From the NCBI RefSeq assembly GCF_900168325.1, contig NZ_FVZE01000005.1, forward strand, positions 272,688 through 336,687: a DNA stretch of 64,000 nucleotides, written 5' to 3'. This stretch comes from Novosphingobium mathurense. GTDB taxonomy: Bacteria; Pseudomonadota; Alphaproteobacteria; Sphingomonadales; Sphingomonadaceae. The notes beneath the pieces were generated by a model. It did no database searches. It worked only from the letters and a program-made list of their open reading frames with translations, and was not told the origin of the DNA. This document shows positions 48,757 to 57,663 of the stretch, piece after piece. How positions within the stretch are numbered: the stretch's first letter is position 1; every line of letters starts with the position of its first letter. The translations under genes were made by a program, and so were the position numbers.

Positions 48757-50874
48757 ATGAAACTGCGCTTTCTCGTCACCGCCGCCGCACTGGCCTTTCC
48801 TGTCTCAGTCCAGGCAGCGGAAAATGAGGACGATCAGTCCGGCCCGGCTGACATCATTGTCACCGGCACGCGCCTGTCCGATTCCGTGCAGACCTTTCCG
48901 GGCTCGGTCAGCGTGGTGAGTGAAGACGAGATTCAAAGCCAACTCGCCACCACCCGTGATATCGCGCAGATCCTGTCCTTCTCTGCGCCGGGCGTGGCTC
49001 CCGGTAACGATACCGCGGCCAATGTGGGGCAAAGCCTTCGCGGCCGCCCGATGCGCATCTTCATCGACGGCGTTCCCGTTTCCAATCCGCTGCGCGACGG
49101 CGGGCGCGATGTGCGCCTGATCGCGCCCACCGCATTGGGCGGTATCGAAGTCATTCGCGGATCATCAGCGCTTTACGGCCAGGGCGGTGCAGGCGGCATC
49201 GTCAACTATATCACCAAAAACGGCGCGGCCTCAGATCAGTGGAAGTTCCGCACCGAAATCGGCACCAGCTTCTCGACCGAGCATTTCGGCGACAGCATGC
49301 GGCCCTATATTTTTCAGAGCGCCAGTGGCGGGCTCGGCGGCGTCGATATCAACGTCAACGGCAGCTATGAACGGGTGAACGGTCAGTTCGATGCCGACGG
49401 CAAGCGCCTGCCGCCCGATCCCAATCTGTTTGGCGGCATCGCCGATTCCGACATCTATAATTTCTACGGCAAGGTCGGCTATGATTTCGGCGGCACCCAG
49501 CGCATCGAGGCGATGGCCAATTACTATCAGCAGACGCAGGACACCGATTATGTCGTCGTGCCCGGCAATATTGCGCAGGGTATCCCGGCAGGGGCGGTCA
49601 AACAGGCACAGGACCCGCGCGCGCTCGACCAGCGCAACCGCAACTTCGTGTCCTATTTCGCTTACACCAACAGCGACATATTGGGCAGTTCGCTGCGCAG
49701 TCAGATCTATTACCTCAAGAACTATTCGGTCTTCGGCTTCGAAGCCGCGCGGCTGGGCGGCACCCAGACCACCATTGAATCGCAGAAATACGGGCTGCAG
49801 ACCGATTTTAAGACGAGGCTCGATGGCCTGGGCCTGGGCCTGGATCGGGGTCTGATCCTCTGGGGCTTCGATATCAACCGCGACATCACCGAGCAGCCGC
49901 TATTGCCATTGACCGCCATTGACGGGCGCGCCTTCGCGCCGCCGATGCGGCAGACCAACTTTGCCCTGTTCGTCCAGGCCGATCTGCCGCTCACCGACTG
50001 GTTTACCCTGCGCGCGGGCATCCGGCACGACGAGTTTCGCCTGAAGATCGATCCGTTCGTCGCGGGTCTCACCGGCGTCGCGGTCGAGGGTGGCAAGCTT
50101 TCCTATGGCGCGACCCCCGTCAATATCGGCGCCACCGTCGAACTGACCGAGGGTGTCCAGATTTTTGGCGGATTCTCGCAGGGCTTCTCCGTGCCTGACA
50201 TCGGCGGACCGTTCCGCAATGCGCAGTTCAGCTCGATCGATATCCTCAAGCCCAAGGCGGCGATGGTCAATAATTACGAGATCGGCACGCGGCTGAACAT
50301 CGGTGGGGTCAAGGCAAGCGCTGCCTATTTCATCAGCACCTCGAAGCTTGGCACCGATTTCGTCATCAATCCGCTCGCGCTCACCGAAGCGCTGATCATC
50401 CGCGAGAAGGAACGCATTCATGGCTTTGAAGCGACGCTTGATGGCAAGCTGGGCGAGGCAACCCGCTGGGGTCTGGTATTCGCCTGGTCCGAAGGCAAGC
50501 GGGACGCGGACGGTGACGGCAAGGTCGACACGCCGCTCAGCGGCCGGCGGATCAGCCCGGAAACGCTGAACGGTTTCATCGAGCATGACATCACCGACAG
50601 GTGGAACGCCCGGCTCCAGGTCGCTTATACCGGCGGCCGCGACAAGTTCCCCGACGGTCCGGTCGGAACCTTCTATACCGGCAAGGTCGAGCCCACCACG
50701 CGTATAGACGCGTCAACCAGCATCAAGCTCGGCCCGACGGACATCACGCTGGGCATCAGCAACCTGTTGAACAACGATTACTATACGGTGACATCGCAGA
50801 TGCTTAACCGGAACGAGCGCTATTCAAAGGCGCTTGGCCGCACGATCCTTGTGCAGATCGGGATCGATTATTGA
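48757..50874 (+). CDS. TonB-dependent receptor, third in the iron-uptake region
   Basis: A 705-residue outer-membrane receptor with a signal peptide (LRFLVTAAALAFPVSVQA) and TonB box region ADIIVTGTRLSDS. The plug has SVVSEDEIQSQLATTRDIAQ and QSLRGRPMRIFIDGVPVSNP, then VIRGSSALYGQGGAGGIVNY. The barrel ends in an aromatic strand (TILVQIGIDY). The ligand is not readable, although plug and barrel resemble siderophore receptors. GGAG lies nine bases before ATG 48757. It is 45 bp after the PepSY gene and is followed by a strong terminator. Confidence 0.9.
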   Translation: MKLRFLVTAAALAFPVSVQAAENEDDQSGPADIIVTGTRLSDSVQTFPGSVSVVSEDEIQSQLATTRDIAQILSFSAPGVAPGNDTAANVGQSLRGRPMRIFIDGVPVSNPLRDGGRDVRLIAPTALGGIEVIRGSSALYGQGGAGGIVNYITKNGAASDQWKFRTEIGTSFSTEHFGDSMRPYIFQSASGGLGGVDINVNGSYERVNGQFDADGKRLPPDPNLFGGIADSDIYNFYGKVGYDFGGTQRIEAMANYYQQTQDTDYVVVPGNIAQGIPAGAVKQAQDPRALDQRNRNFVSYFAYTNSDILGSSLRSQIYYLKNYSVFGFEAARLGGTQTTIESQKYGLQTDFKTRLDGLGLGLDRGLILWGFDINRDITEQPLLPLTAIDGRAFAPPMRQTNFALFVQADLPLTDWFTLRAGIRHDEFRLKIDPFVAGLTGVAVEGGKLSYGATPVNIGATVELTEGVQIFGGFSQGFSVPDIGGPFRNAQFSSIDILKPKAAMVNNYEIGTRLNIGGVKASAAYFISTSKLGTDFVINPLALTEALIIREKERIHGFEATLDGKLGEATRWGLVFAWSEGKRDADGDGKVDTPLSGRRISPETLNGFIEHDITDRWNARLQVAYTGGRDKFPDGPVGTFYTGKVEPTTRIDASTSIKLGPTDITLGISNLLNNDYYTVTSQMLNRNERYSKALGRTILVQIGIDY

Positions 50875-50879
50875 AGCCT

Positions 50880-50915
50880 GCGAACAGGATGCGCCGAATG
50901 GCGCATCCTGTTCGC
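50880..50915 (+). terminator. Strong hairpin terminator after the receptor gene
   Basis: A perfect 16-base inverted repeat with a GAAT loop begins six bases after the stop at 50874. Arms run from GCGAACAGG to CCTGTTCGC around GATGCGCC/GGCGCATC. There is no T run. It closes the siderophore operon and is a likely bidirectional terminator. Confidence 0.75.
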
Positions 50916-51012
50916 GGAATGCTCGGTACTATTCGAAGTTCAATCGGCTTGCCCCGTCAGGCAAGGATTTTCCAGTCAGTAGCGCTTCCCGCCCGAACTC
51001 GTGCAATGTCGA

Positions 51013-51384
51013 TCATTGCTTGGTGCTCTTGGTTTCAATGCGACCGAACAATTCCATATAGCGGGTCGCAGCGATCCATTTCGCACGGCTCAAATGGGTG
51101 GACCAACACAGGCGGCTCCGCTCCGGTTCTCCGGCGGGATCGCGCTTCAAGACGATTCGAGCGACTTCCCGCCAGTCTGCGCCTTCGGCTTCGGCGTCGA
51201 GGAGGCGCAAATACAAGCACAGCCTTGCCTCATCATACTGTGTGAGCTGATCTGCCGTAGGAGCGAGATCGGCGACCCCAGGTTCGATTTCGACCATTTC
51301 TGGCATTCCGATATTGGGCAAAGACCCTCCTAATCCCGTTATGGGATAATCCGAATTTGGGATCAAAGGAAATTCCGGCCCCAT
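51013..51384 (-). CDS. DUF2285-type small protein
   Basis: The C-terminal part matches the DUF2285 family common on sphingomonad plasmids and integrative elements: [20 protein letters not shown], then [20 protein letters not shown] and [19 protein letters not shown]2285 proteins look like DNA-binding regulators of mobile elements, but the function is unproven. The start is unclear: ATG 51384 gives 123 residues, a TTG at 51321 has GGAGG close by, and ATG 51306 gives the usual short form. It is divergent from the XRE-type gene. Confidence 0.7.
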   Translation of the reverse strand: MGPEFPLIPNSDYPITGLGGSLPNIGMPEMVEIEPGVADLAPTADQLTQYDEARLCLYLRLLDAEAEGADWREVARIVLKRDPAGEPERSRLCWSTHLSRAKWIAATRYMELFGRIETKSTKQ

Positions 51385-51400
51385 CAACTCGCCGGACCCG

Positions 51401-51655
51401 ATGCCCAGTTCACTTCGCTCACCCCAACAGCAGAAACTTCGGGAAATCCTGATCGATGCCCGCAAGAACGCCAAGATGACGCAGACCGAATTGGCAACCC
51501 GGCTGGGACGCCACCAATCCTTTGTCGCCAAATATGAGTTGGGCGAGCGCCGGGTGGATGTGGTCGAGTTCGTAGCGGTGGCAAGAGCACTTGATCTCGA
51601 GCCGGGCGACCTGCTGGGCACTTATCTGAGCGCGCGTCAGGCCGAGGAAATCTGA
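51401..51655 (+). CDS. XRE family helix-turn-helix regulator
   Basis: An 84-residue protein consisting of one Cro/C1-type helix-turn-helix: [20 protein letters not shown], then [20 protein letters not shown] and [20 protein letters not shown]. These proteins bind DNA as dimers. The start ATG 51401 is only 16 bases from the longest possible DUF2285 start on the other strand, so one of the two starts may be shorter. The target is probably local, within the mobile element. Confidence 0.85.
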   Translation: MPSSLRSPQQQKLREILIDARKNAKMTQTELATRLGRHQSFVAKYELGERRVDVVEFVAVARALDLEPGDLLGTYLSARQAEEI

Positions 51656-51747
51656 ACGCATTCCATGCGAAAATGACCAAACGCCCTTCCTTCCGTTGCG
51701 GCGTGCATGGCACTGGACATCGTCGGCTCATGAGCTTGCGAGAATTT

Positions 51748-51764
51748 TTGCGATTGGTTCGCAA
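51748..51764. promoter_or_regulatory. Iron-box-like inverted repeat upstream of the ECF sigma gene
   Basis: A perfect repeat TTGCGA-N5-TCGCAA lies 60-75 nt before the likely GTG start of the sigma gene. Just upstream, TTGCGAGAA gives a partly overlapping copy. Position and base content fit a Fur-type repressor site, which is the usual control for FecI-type sigma genes. Inferred only. Confidence 0.45.
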
Positions 51765-51823
51765 TAAGTGAAGTGCTACGCATCTCGCTGGTTGTCATTG
51801 ATGAACAAGGGGAGCCGGTGCGG

Positions 51824-52333
51824 GTGTCCAAGATGGATTCCCTCCAGGTCTTCGTCGCCGCTCAGGCGGAGCTTCTCCGTTACGCGGCAAGACTTACGGG
51901 GGATTCGACCGAAGCTGAGGATGTGGTGCAGGAAGCCTGGCTGCGCTTCCGTGCAGCGGCCAGTGCGCGCGTGCTTGACGAACCCAAAGGCTATCTTTTC
52001 CGCATCGTCCATAACCTTGTTTTGGATCGGCACAGGCGCCGGGTGCGCGAAAATCAGGTCTTCGCGTCGGATGCGACCGTCGCCGCCGCGTTGGTAGCGA
52101 GCGATGAACCCTCTCAGCAGAAGTATCTGGAAGCGAAGGACGAATTGGCGCTGCTTCACAAGGCCATGGCGCAACTGCCCATTCGGACCCGGCGGGCTTT
52201 CGAAATGCACCGTTTCGAGGAGATGAAGCTTGTGGAGATCGCCGCTGAACTCGGCATCTCGAAAAGCCTAGCACAGGAACTAGTGATGGATGGTGTCGAA
52301 CATTGCAAGAAGGCTCTGCGGCGCCGTGATTGA
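51824..52333 (+). CDS. FecI-type ECF sigma factor of the heme-acquisition cluster
   Basis: A 169-residue RNA polymerase sigma factor of the iron-starvation FecI group. Region 2 is visible as LLRYAARLTGDSTEAEDVVQ and EAWLRFRAAASARVL, then YLFRIVHNLVLDRHRRRV. Region 4 is LPIRTRRAFEMHRFEEMKLV, followed by EIAAELGISKSLAQELVMDG. GTG 51824 is preferred because GGGGAG lies nine bases before it; an upstream frame start at 51773 is possible. It heads the cluster of FecR, receptor, hemophilin-like protein, Slam and heme oxygenase. Confidence 0.93.
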   Translation: MSKMDSLQVFVAAQAELLRYAARLTGDSTEAEDVVQEAWLRFRAAASARVLDEPKGYLFRIVHNLVLDRHRRRVRENQVFASDATVAAALVASDEPSQQKYLEAKDELALLHKAMAQLPIRTRRAFEMHRFEEMKLVEIAAELGISKSLAQELVMDGVEHCKKALRRRD

Positions 52334-52345
52334 CCTTCTGCTGAA

Positions 52346-52375
52346 TTTTCCGGAATGCTTGGCGTCCCGTTCGTT
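52346..52375 (+). promoter_or_regulatory. ECF-sigma promoter candidate before fecR
   Basis: TTTTCCGGAAT (52346-52356), 15 nt, then CGTT (52372-52375). The same 11-base box with the same spacing to CGTT occurs before the receptor gene. GGAA and CGTT match known -35 and -10 forms of ECF sigma promoters. Transcription would begin near 52382, so the FecR start must lie after that; this excludes ATG 52378 and favours ATG 52441. Confidence 0.6.
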
Positions 52376-52440
52376 CAATGCATGAAGCCATTCAGAACAT
52401 TGGTCAGTGGGGCAGTGCAGAACGGCATGCGGAAGCGGGG

Positions 52441-53424
52441 ATGAAAACGGGGCCTGACAAGAATCATTGCCGGGGCGGCGATCTCAGCCGCCAAGCCTCC
52501 GCGTGGCTGGTGCAACTAGAGGATGCCCCGGAAGACGATACACTGCGCGCGGAATTCATGGATTGGCTCGCGACCAGTCCGGCTCACCTCGCCGCCTGGG
52601 AGGAAACTGCCAGGGTCTCCGACCTGATAGTGCTTGCGGGGCCGTCACCTCAGATCATATCCTCCCTGCCGTCGGGATCGGCCAGACGCACCTGGTTTCG
52701 GAACACCCGGCCCGCTCGTGCGCTCGCCTCGCTTGCCGTGGCCGCCTGCTTTGTCTGGATTGCAGTGCCCTATGTCGCGCTTCAGCTTCAATCTGATGCG
52801 ACCACCGAGGCCGGGGAACTCCGGCAGGTGACGCTTGACGATGGGAGCAGGGTGCAACTGGCGCCCACCACGGCAATTGCCTTTTCCAACGATGCCGCAG
52901 GCCGCAGGTTGAAACTGCTTCGCGGCGAAGCCTGGTTTGACGTCACGCACGACGAAGCACATCCATTCAAAGTCATAGCCGGAGACAACACCGTCACCGT
53001 TCTCGGCACGGCCTTCTCGGTGCGCAAAACGGACAGCGGTACGGATGTTGCCGTTCAGCGCGGTCGTGTCGCCGTGACTGCGTCGGACGGGATGCGATCG
53101 GATCGCGTGGAACTGGTGGCGGGCCAGTCAGTGTCGACGGATGGAACCGTGGTTACACGGGGCACAGTCCGTCCCGACCGCGTGGCGAGTTGGCGCGATG
53201 GGATTGCTATCGTCAATGATCTGCCAATTGGCGACGTGATCAATCGTATTCGTCCCTGGTATAAGGGTTATATCATCGCCAGAGGCCCGGGGCTGAGTGA
53301 CCGTCATGTGAGCGGGATCTATGACCTGCGCGATCCCGATCTTGCGCTGAAGGCACTGGCGCGAGCGCATAAGGTTTCGGTTTCCCATGTCTCGCCGTGG
53401 CTGCGGATCGTGACTGTCCGCTAG
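52441..53424 (+). CDS. FecR-type anti-sigma/sigma-regulator protein
   Basis: A 327-residue inner-membrane regulator partnered with the ECF sigma factor. The cytoplasmic DUF4880-type start is DLSRQASAWLVQLEDAPEDD, followed by FMDWLATSPAHLAAWEE. One transmembrane helix (LASLAVAACFVWIAVPYVAL) lies near residues 98-117. The periplasmic FecR domain follows, with GELRQVTLDDGSRVQLAPTT and LLRGEAWFDVTHDEAHPFKV. It should transmit the signal from the receptor's STN domain. Start ATG 52441 is chosen over 52378 because the promoter candidate overlaps the earlier codon region. Confidence 0.9.
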   Translation: MKTGPDKNHCRGGDLSRQASAWLVQLEDAPEDDTLRAEFMDWLATSPAHLAAWEETARVSDLIVLAGPSPQIISSLPSGSARRTWFRNTRPARALASLAVAACFVWIAVPYVALQLQSDATTEAGELRQVTLDDGSRVQLAPTTAIAFSNDAAGRRLKLLRGEAWFDVTHDEAHPFKVIAGDNTVTVLGTAFSVRKTDSGTDVAVQRGRVAVTASDGMRSDRVELVAGQSVSTDGTVVTRGTVRPDRVASWRDGIAIVNDLPIGDVINRIRPWYKGYIIARGPGLSDRHVSGIYDLRDPDLALKALARAHKVSVSHVSPWLRIVTVR

Positions 53425-53457
53425 GCGCGACGACACTTTTTTCTCTGTCATTCAGAT

Positions 53458-53487
53458 TTTTCCGGAATTCATCGGCCCTCCAACGTT
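53458..53487 (+). promoter_or_regulatory. ECF-sigma promoter candidate before the heme receptor gene
   Basis: TTTTCCGGAAT (53458-53468), 15 nt, then CGTT (53484-53487). It duplicates the element before fecR base for base in the 11-nt box and in spacing. The receptor GTG lies 71 nt downstream. The receptor, hemophilin-like and Slam genes could be transcribed from here by the cluster's own sigma factor. Confidence 0.6.
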
Positions 53488-53557
53488 AAGTTTATGCAAC
53501 TGACTCGCATTAGCGAATATAGTCAGTCATTGAACTGTAACGGAAGGAATTGGTCAG

Positions 53558-56500
53558 GTGAATTCGGGGGGTATTTTCCGGGAGTTTGGGAGGCGTCAGC
53601 TCTGGGTGCGGGCGCTGCTCGCTTCGGTCGCCGTTGGTGGCTTGAATACCTCAATGGCTGCACGGGCGCAGGTAACCGTTGCTGAAGAAGTGCGCTCGTT
53701 CGATATCGCGCCGCAATCGGTCGCGGACGCACTGGCAGATTTTGGCCGGCAATCTGGTCTCCAAGTCAGCATGGACGCCGATCAGGTCCGGGGGCTGTCC
53801 TCTCGGGGCGTCAAAGGCACGATGAGTGCTTCGCAGGCACTCGACCGCCTGCTTGCTTCCACCGGCCTTGTTGCGCGGATCGACGGCAACATCGTGTCTT
53901 TGCACTCCGCATCCATCGCGTCATCAGGCCCGATAGCGTCCGACACGATCGCGCTGGGTTCCCTGCGCGTGGAAGGCAGCGCCATGCCGGCCGGTGAAAC
54001 CGGCGCGGAGCGTGACCAACGACAAAAGGACGCCGTCTACGATCAGGACCTTTCCTCCACCTACATGGGCAAGGAGGAAGTCGAGCGCTATAAGGGCACC
54101 AATCCCGCCGACGTGCTGAAGGGCATGGTCAATGTCTTCAGCGGGGACGCGCGCAACAGTGGGGCGATCGATCCCAGCATCCGTGGTATCCAGGGGCCGG
54201 GGCGCGTGCCCGTCATCATCGACGGGACCGAACAGGCACTGACGGTCTGGCGCGGCTATAATGGCGCAAGCAACCGCAGCTATATCGATCCCAGCCTGAT
54301 ATCGGGCGTGCAGGTGCTCAAGGGTCCGGTCTCGACGCGCGACGTCAATGGATCGACCGGCGGTGCGGTCGTCATCAACACGCTCGACGCCGACGACATA
54401 TTGCAACCGGGCCAGACATTCGGTTTCGAACTGAAGCTGGAGGGTGGCAACAATTCCACCTCGCCGCGCCTGCCTACGCTGCTGACGGGGCAGGACTATC
54501 GAACCGTGGAAGGGTTTCCGGGCACTCTGGGAACCCCAGGCTTGCCCAATTTCCCTTACGCCGATCCTACACTCCGGATCACGCCGCGCATGGCCGACGA
54601 CAACGAATTCGTCTCGCTAGGCGACCAGGCGGCGCGCATAGCGGTCGCGGGTCGTATCGGCGACTTCGATCTGTTCGGCGCCTACGCTTGGCGCAAACGG
54701 GGCAACTATTTCTCCGGAGAGCACAACGCTGGTTATTATTCGCAAGATGATCTTGAATTGGCGCCAGACACCTTCGTTCGAATGCTTGGGCTCAACTACG
54801 AACCTGGCAATGAGGTGCCGAATACGTCAAGCGAGTTGGAGTCCTGGTTGCTTAAAGGCACCTGGCGCATCGCCGACGATCAGTATTTGCAGCTCGGCTT
54901 TCGTGACAGCCGCTCGAAATATGGTGAGATCATTCCCTCGCGGATCATCTCCTCATTCGGGTTTGGCAATATCCAGTGGCCGCTGAGCAAGGTTCATGCC
55001 CAGGCCTACAACGCTGAGTATAAATGGCAGCCGGAAAGTCCGTGGATCGATTTGAAAGCCCAATTGTGGGCAACCCATACGGTCAGCGACACCTATAGCG
55101 CTGGCGGTTTTCCCAATGCTGCATCGAGCGACGCCCCGGTCATCACCAACACGGCACTCGGCAATGCGAGGAACAATCGTTTCGGCCTGACGGCAAGCAA
55201 TCAGATGAAGCTGTCATCACGGTTCGACCTGCTGCTGGAAGGAAACTGGAGCCGTGAAAAACTGCGGTCAGATGACGAGTATAGCGATGCTATCGCCAAT
55301 GGCTGGCGCCAATATCCCCGTGCGGGCCGGAGAGAGGAATATCGGATCAGCCTGAAAGGCGAATGGCGGCCGACAAGCTTTCTCAAGTTCAATGCCGGCC
55401 TCACCTATTCGGGATACTGGGCGCATGACGACTTTCTGGAGGAATTAATCGGCATTCGAGGTGGATCGATCGACAATGTCGTGACCTCGGACTACGGGAC
55501 GAGCTACCAGACCGAAGAGTTCGGCGTCGACGCCTATCGGACGCAGCAGATCGCGTTCTGGGAAGGTTTTGGCCTACCGTCCGACCTGGCGGCAGTCTTC
55601 GCCGATGCCGACACGCAGGTTTATGCCGCAAATCCCTACCCATTCAACACCACCCATGCCGGGCCGTTGTGGCAAGCCGATGCGCAAGGCAAATATCATC
55701 GCGCTGACAACATCTGCGTCAACGGATTCCTGAACGGCGTTGCTAACTATGTCGCGGATTCATGCTCTGTTTCGGTCAATTCGCAGTCGATTGTGGCGAC
55801 AGCCGAGTCGAAGCGAAAGTCCGGCCATGGCTGGGCGCCGATGGTATCGGCGACCGCCTATCTTTCGGGCGGCAGCCGCGCCTATCTGCGCTATGCCGAA
55901 GCTTACCGCTTTCCGAGCATGTTCGAGAGCACGATCGGTTTTTCGGCATCGATCAACCCGCTCGAAATGTTGAAGCCCGAACACATCTATTCCTGGGAGG
56001 CGGCCTATGTTCAGGACCTCCGTGACTTTTTCGGTTTAGGCGCAGGGCAACATGCCGACTTGAAGCTGACCTGGTATCGCAACACGACCAGGGATGTGAT
56101 CGAGCGCTCGACACAGCTCATGTTCTTCAACCTTGAAAAGCAGGTGATCGAAGGGCTGGAGCTGCAGGCACGCTTCGACAACGGTCGCTTCTTTACCGAA
56201 ATCGGCGCCGCCCACATGCTCAAGAACAAAGTATGCGACGCCAGCTTCGCGATCCTCAAGGATCCTTCGCGTGGCCGGGTGCCGGACTGCGTCAAATATG
56301 GTTTTGTTTCCAGCTATCTGCTGACCCAAGCCACCCCCGAAGATACCATCAACTGGTCGTTTGGCGGCCGTTTCCTTGATCGCCGGCTCGAAATTGGCGG
56401 GCGGCTGATCTGGTACAGCGCCTACGACAATCCCCAGCTCGACGAATTCATAGGCGGCCCCATCGCGGATCGGATCGGCGGTTACGCACTCAATGTGCCC

Positions 56501-56680
56501 TATAAATGGGACGAAATCGTCACTCTCGATGCCTACGCGACATTTCGTCTCAACGATCGCTTCACGGCCGAGCTGGTCGGAACGAATCTGACCGACCGTT
56601 ACTATCTCGATCCGCTCAGCCGCTCACTTACCCCAGCGCCGGGGCGCACGGTTCGCCTCAGTCTCACAGGGCGATTCTGA
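53558..56680 (+). CDS. STN-type TonB-dependent heme/hemophilin receptor
   Basis: A 1040-residue outer-membrane receptor. The signal peptide is followed by an STN signalling domain (SFDIAPQSVADALADFGRQS near residues 47-66, then GLQVSMDADQVRGLSSRGVK). The plug contains GTNPADVLKGMVNVFSGDAR and IRGIQGPGRVPVIIDGTEQA, the latter typical of receptors for heme and hemophilins. A heme-receptor-like FRAP/NPNL region appears as AYRFPSMFES followed by SINPLEMLKPE. The last strand ends LSLTGRF. Start GTG 53558 has GGAAGG ten bases upstream. It probably takes heme from the protein encoded next. Confidence 0.88.
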   Translation: MNSGGIFREFGRRQLWVRALLASVAVGGLNTSMAARAQVTVAEEVRSFDIAPQSVADALADFGRQSGLQVSMDADQVRGLSSRGVKGTMSASQALDRLLASTGLVARIDGNIVSLHSASIASSGPIASDTIALGSLRVEGSAMPAGETGAERDQRQKDAVYDQDLSSTYMGKEEVERYKGTNPADVLKGMVNVFSGDARNSGAIDPSIRGIQGPGRVPVIIDGTEQALTVWRGYNGASNRSYIDPSLISGVQVLKGPVSTRDVNGSTGGAVVINTLDADDILQPGQTFGFELKLEGGNNSTSPRLPTLLTGQDYRTVEGFPGTLGTPGLPNFPYADPTLRITPRMADDNEFVSLGDQAARIAVAGRIGDFDLFGAYAWRKRGNYFSGEHNAGYYSQDDLELAPDTFVRMLGLNYEPGNEVPNTSSELESWLLKGTWRIADDQYLQLGFRDSRSKYGEIIPSRIISSFGFGNIQWPLSKVHAQAYNAEYKWQPESPWIDLKAQLWATHTVSDTYSAGGFPNAASSDAPVITNTALGNARNNRFGLTASNQMKLSSRFDLLLEGNWSREKLRSDDEYSDAIANGWRQYPRAGRREEYRISLKGEWRPTSFLKFNAGLTYSGYWAHDDFLEELIGIRGGSIDNVVTSDYGTSYQTEEFGVDAYRTQQIAFWEGFGLPSDLAAVFADADTQVYAANPYPFNTTHAGPLWQADAQGKYHRADNICVNGFLNGVANYVADSCSVSVNSQSIVATAESKRKSGHGWAPMVSATAYLSGGSRAYLRYAEAYRFPSMFESTIGFSASINPLEMLKPEHIYSWEAAYVQDLRDFFGLGAGQHADLKLTWYRNTTRDVIERSTQLMFFNLEKQVIEGLELQARFDNGRFFTEIGAAHMLKNKVCDASFAILKDPSRGRVPDCVKYGFVSSYLLTQATPEDTINWSFGGRFLDRRLEIGGRLIWYSAYDNPQLDEFIGGPIADRIGGYALNVPYKWDEIVTLDAYATFRLNDRFTAELVGTNLTDRYYLDPLSRSLTPAPGRTVRLSLTGRF

Positions 56681-56794
56681 TCATGGAAATTCAGGGACGC
56701 CACCGTTTCCCGATCCTTGCAACGGCTGGGAAACAGCGGCGAACCCTGGAGGCAAGCGCCTGTTTACAGGCAACTCGAACGTAGGAGAATTAGC

Positions 56795-57568
56795 ATGAAA
56801 CTCTCGAATCTCAACCGGATTGCTATTGCGCTTGTCGCATCGGCATCCTTCGCCGGGACTGCCCATGCCGGCATATATGGAGCTTCCAGCGACACCAGCG
56901 AGGTCACGATCGGGACCAGCAACGTCAATGCTGGACCGCATGTGGCCGGCCGACCCGGCATCGGTGTCCCAGCTATGCCTGGTGCGATCGTTGATTTCCA
57001 AGGTCTCCAATCCTCGGTTGGCACGGACGGCAATGGAGTCAGCACTATCAACGCCGGGACCAGCGTTCCTACCGATCACAGCAATCTTGGCGTCTTTCAT
57101 TTCGCCAAGGTCGGCAGCGCCAACCTCTACTTCGGCGAATGGTCGCAGACGTCGAGTGTCGGGGACGGTACGCACACCGTTTATTATGCGGGTGATGACG
57201 GCGGCACCACCAGCGTTCCTACCAGCGGTTCGGCGACCTATTCCGTCAAGGGCGTCAGCGATTATGCCAACAAGGGCCTGCTGACCGGCACTTTCACCGC
57301 CAACTTTGGATCGGGTACATCAGGGACGCTGTCCGGCAGCATTGCCAATTCCGTTTCAGGCTATGCCGTCAACATCGGCACAGCGACGATCGCTGGCACC
57401 AACTTCGCGGGCACCGGCGCAACAGCGACGCAGTCGGGCAGTACCGTGGCGTCGAGTGGCATCGTTTCGGGCCGCTTCTTCGGCGCAAACGCGGCCGCGC
57501 TGGCCGGCATCGTGAACTTCTCTTCCGCGCGCCAATACAACACCGCGTTCGGTGGCACGAAGAACTGA
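56795..57568 (+). CDS. Hemophilin-like secreted heme-binding protein (Slam substrate type)
   Basis: A 257-residue exported protein with a Sec signal peptide (IALVASASFAGTAHA) and no cysteine at all, so it is not a lipoprotein. The N-terminal part has His49, His95, His102 and His127 as candidate heme ligands, with the segment FHFAKVGSANLYFGEWSQ near residues 101-118. The C-terminal 100 residues form the glycine-rich small-barrel pattern of Slam substrates (LLTGTFTANFGSGTSGTLSG). Start ATG 56795 has AGGAG upstream. The receptor, Slam and heme oxygenase neighbours match the HphA cluster order. Confidence 0.78.
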   Translation: MKLSNLNRIAIALVASASFAGTAHAGIYGASSDTSEVTIGTSNVNAGPHVAGRPGIGVPAMPGAIVDFQGLQSSVGTDGNGVSTINAGTSVPTDHSNLGVFHFAKVGSANLYFGEWSQTSSVGDGTHTVYYAGDDGGTTSVPTSGSATYSVKGVSDYANKGLLTGTFTANFGSGTSGTLSGSIANSVSGYAVNIGTATIAGTNFAGTGATATQSGSTVASSGIVSGRFFGANAAALAGIVNFSSARQYNTAFGGTKN

Positions 57569-57595
57569 ACCTTCGCAGCCGCCACGGCAATGGGA

Positions 57596-57619
57596 CAGGG
57601 GTGCCGCATGGCGCCTCTG
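57596..57619 (+). other. Hairpin between hemophilin-like gene and Slam gene
   Basis: Ten-base arms CAGGGGTGCC and GGCGCCTCTG with loop GCAT and two G-T pairs, 28 nt after the hemophilin-like stop. It could protect the upstream message or end part of the transcripts, giving more secreted substrate than translocon. This is inferred from structure only. Confidence 0.45.
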
Positions 57620-57663
57620 TTTCCCGGCCATTCCCCTTTCTTCCATCAGGGCTCCCGCATTTC

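Noticed and set aside
56795..57568. PEP-CTERM or autotransporter identity for the hemophilin-like protein
   Set aside because: There is no PEP-CTERM tail and no C-terminal outer-membrane barrel; the glycine-rich small-barrel end fits Slam substrates.
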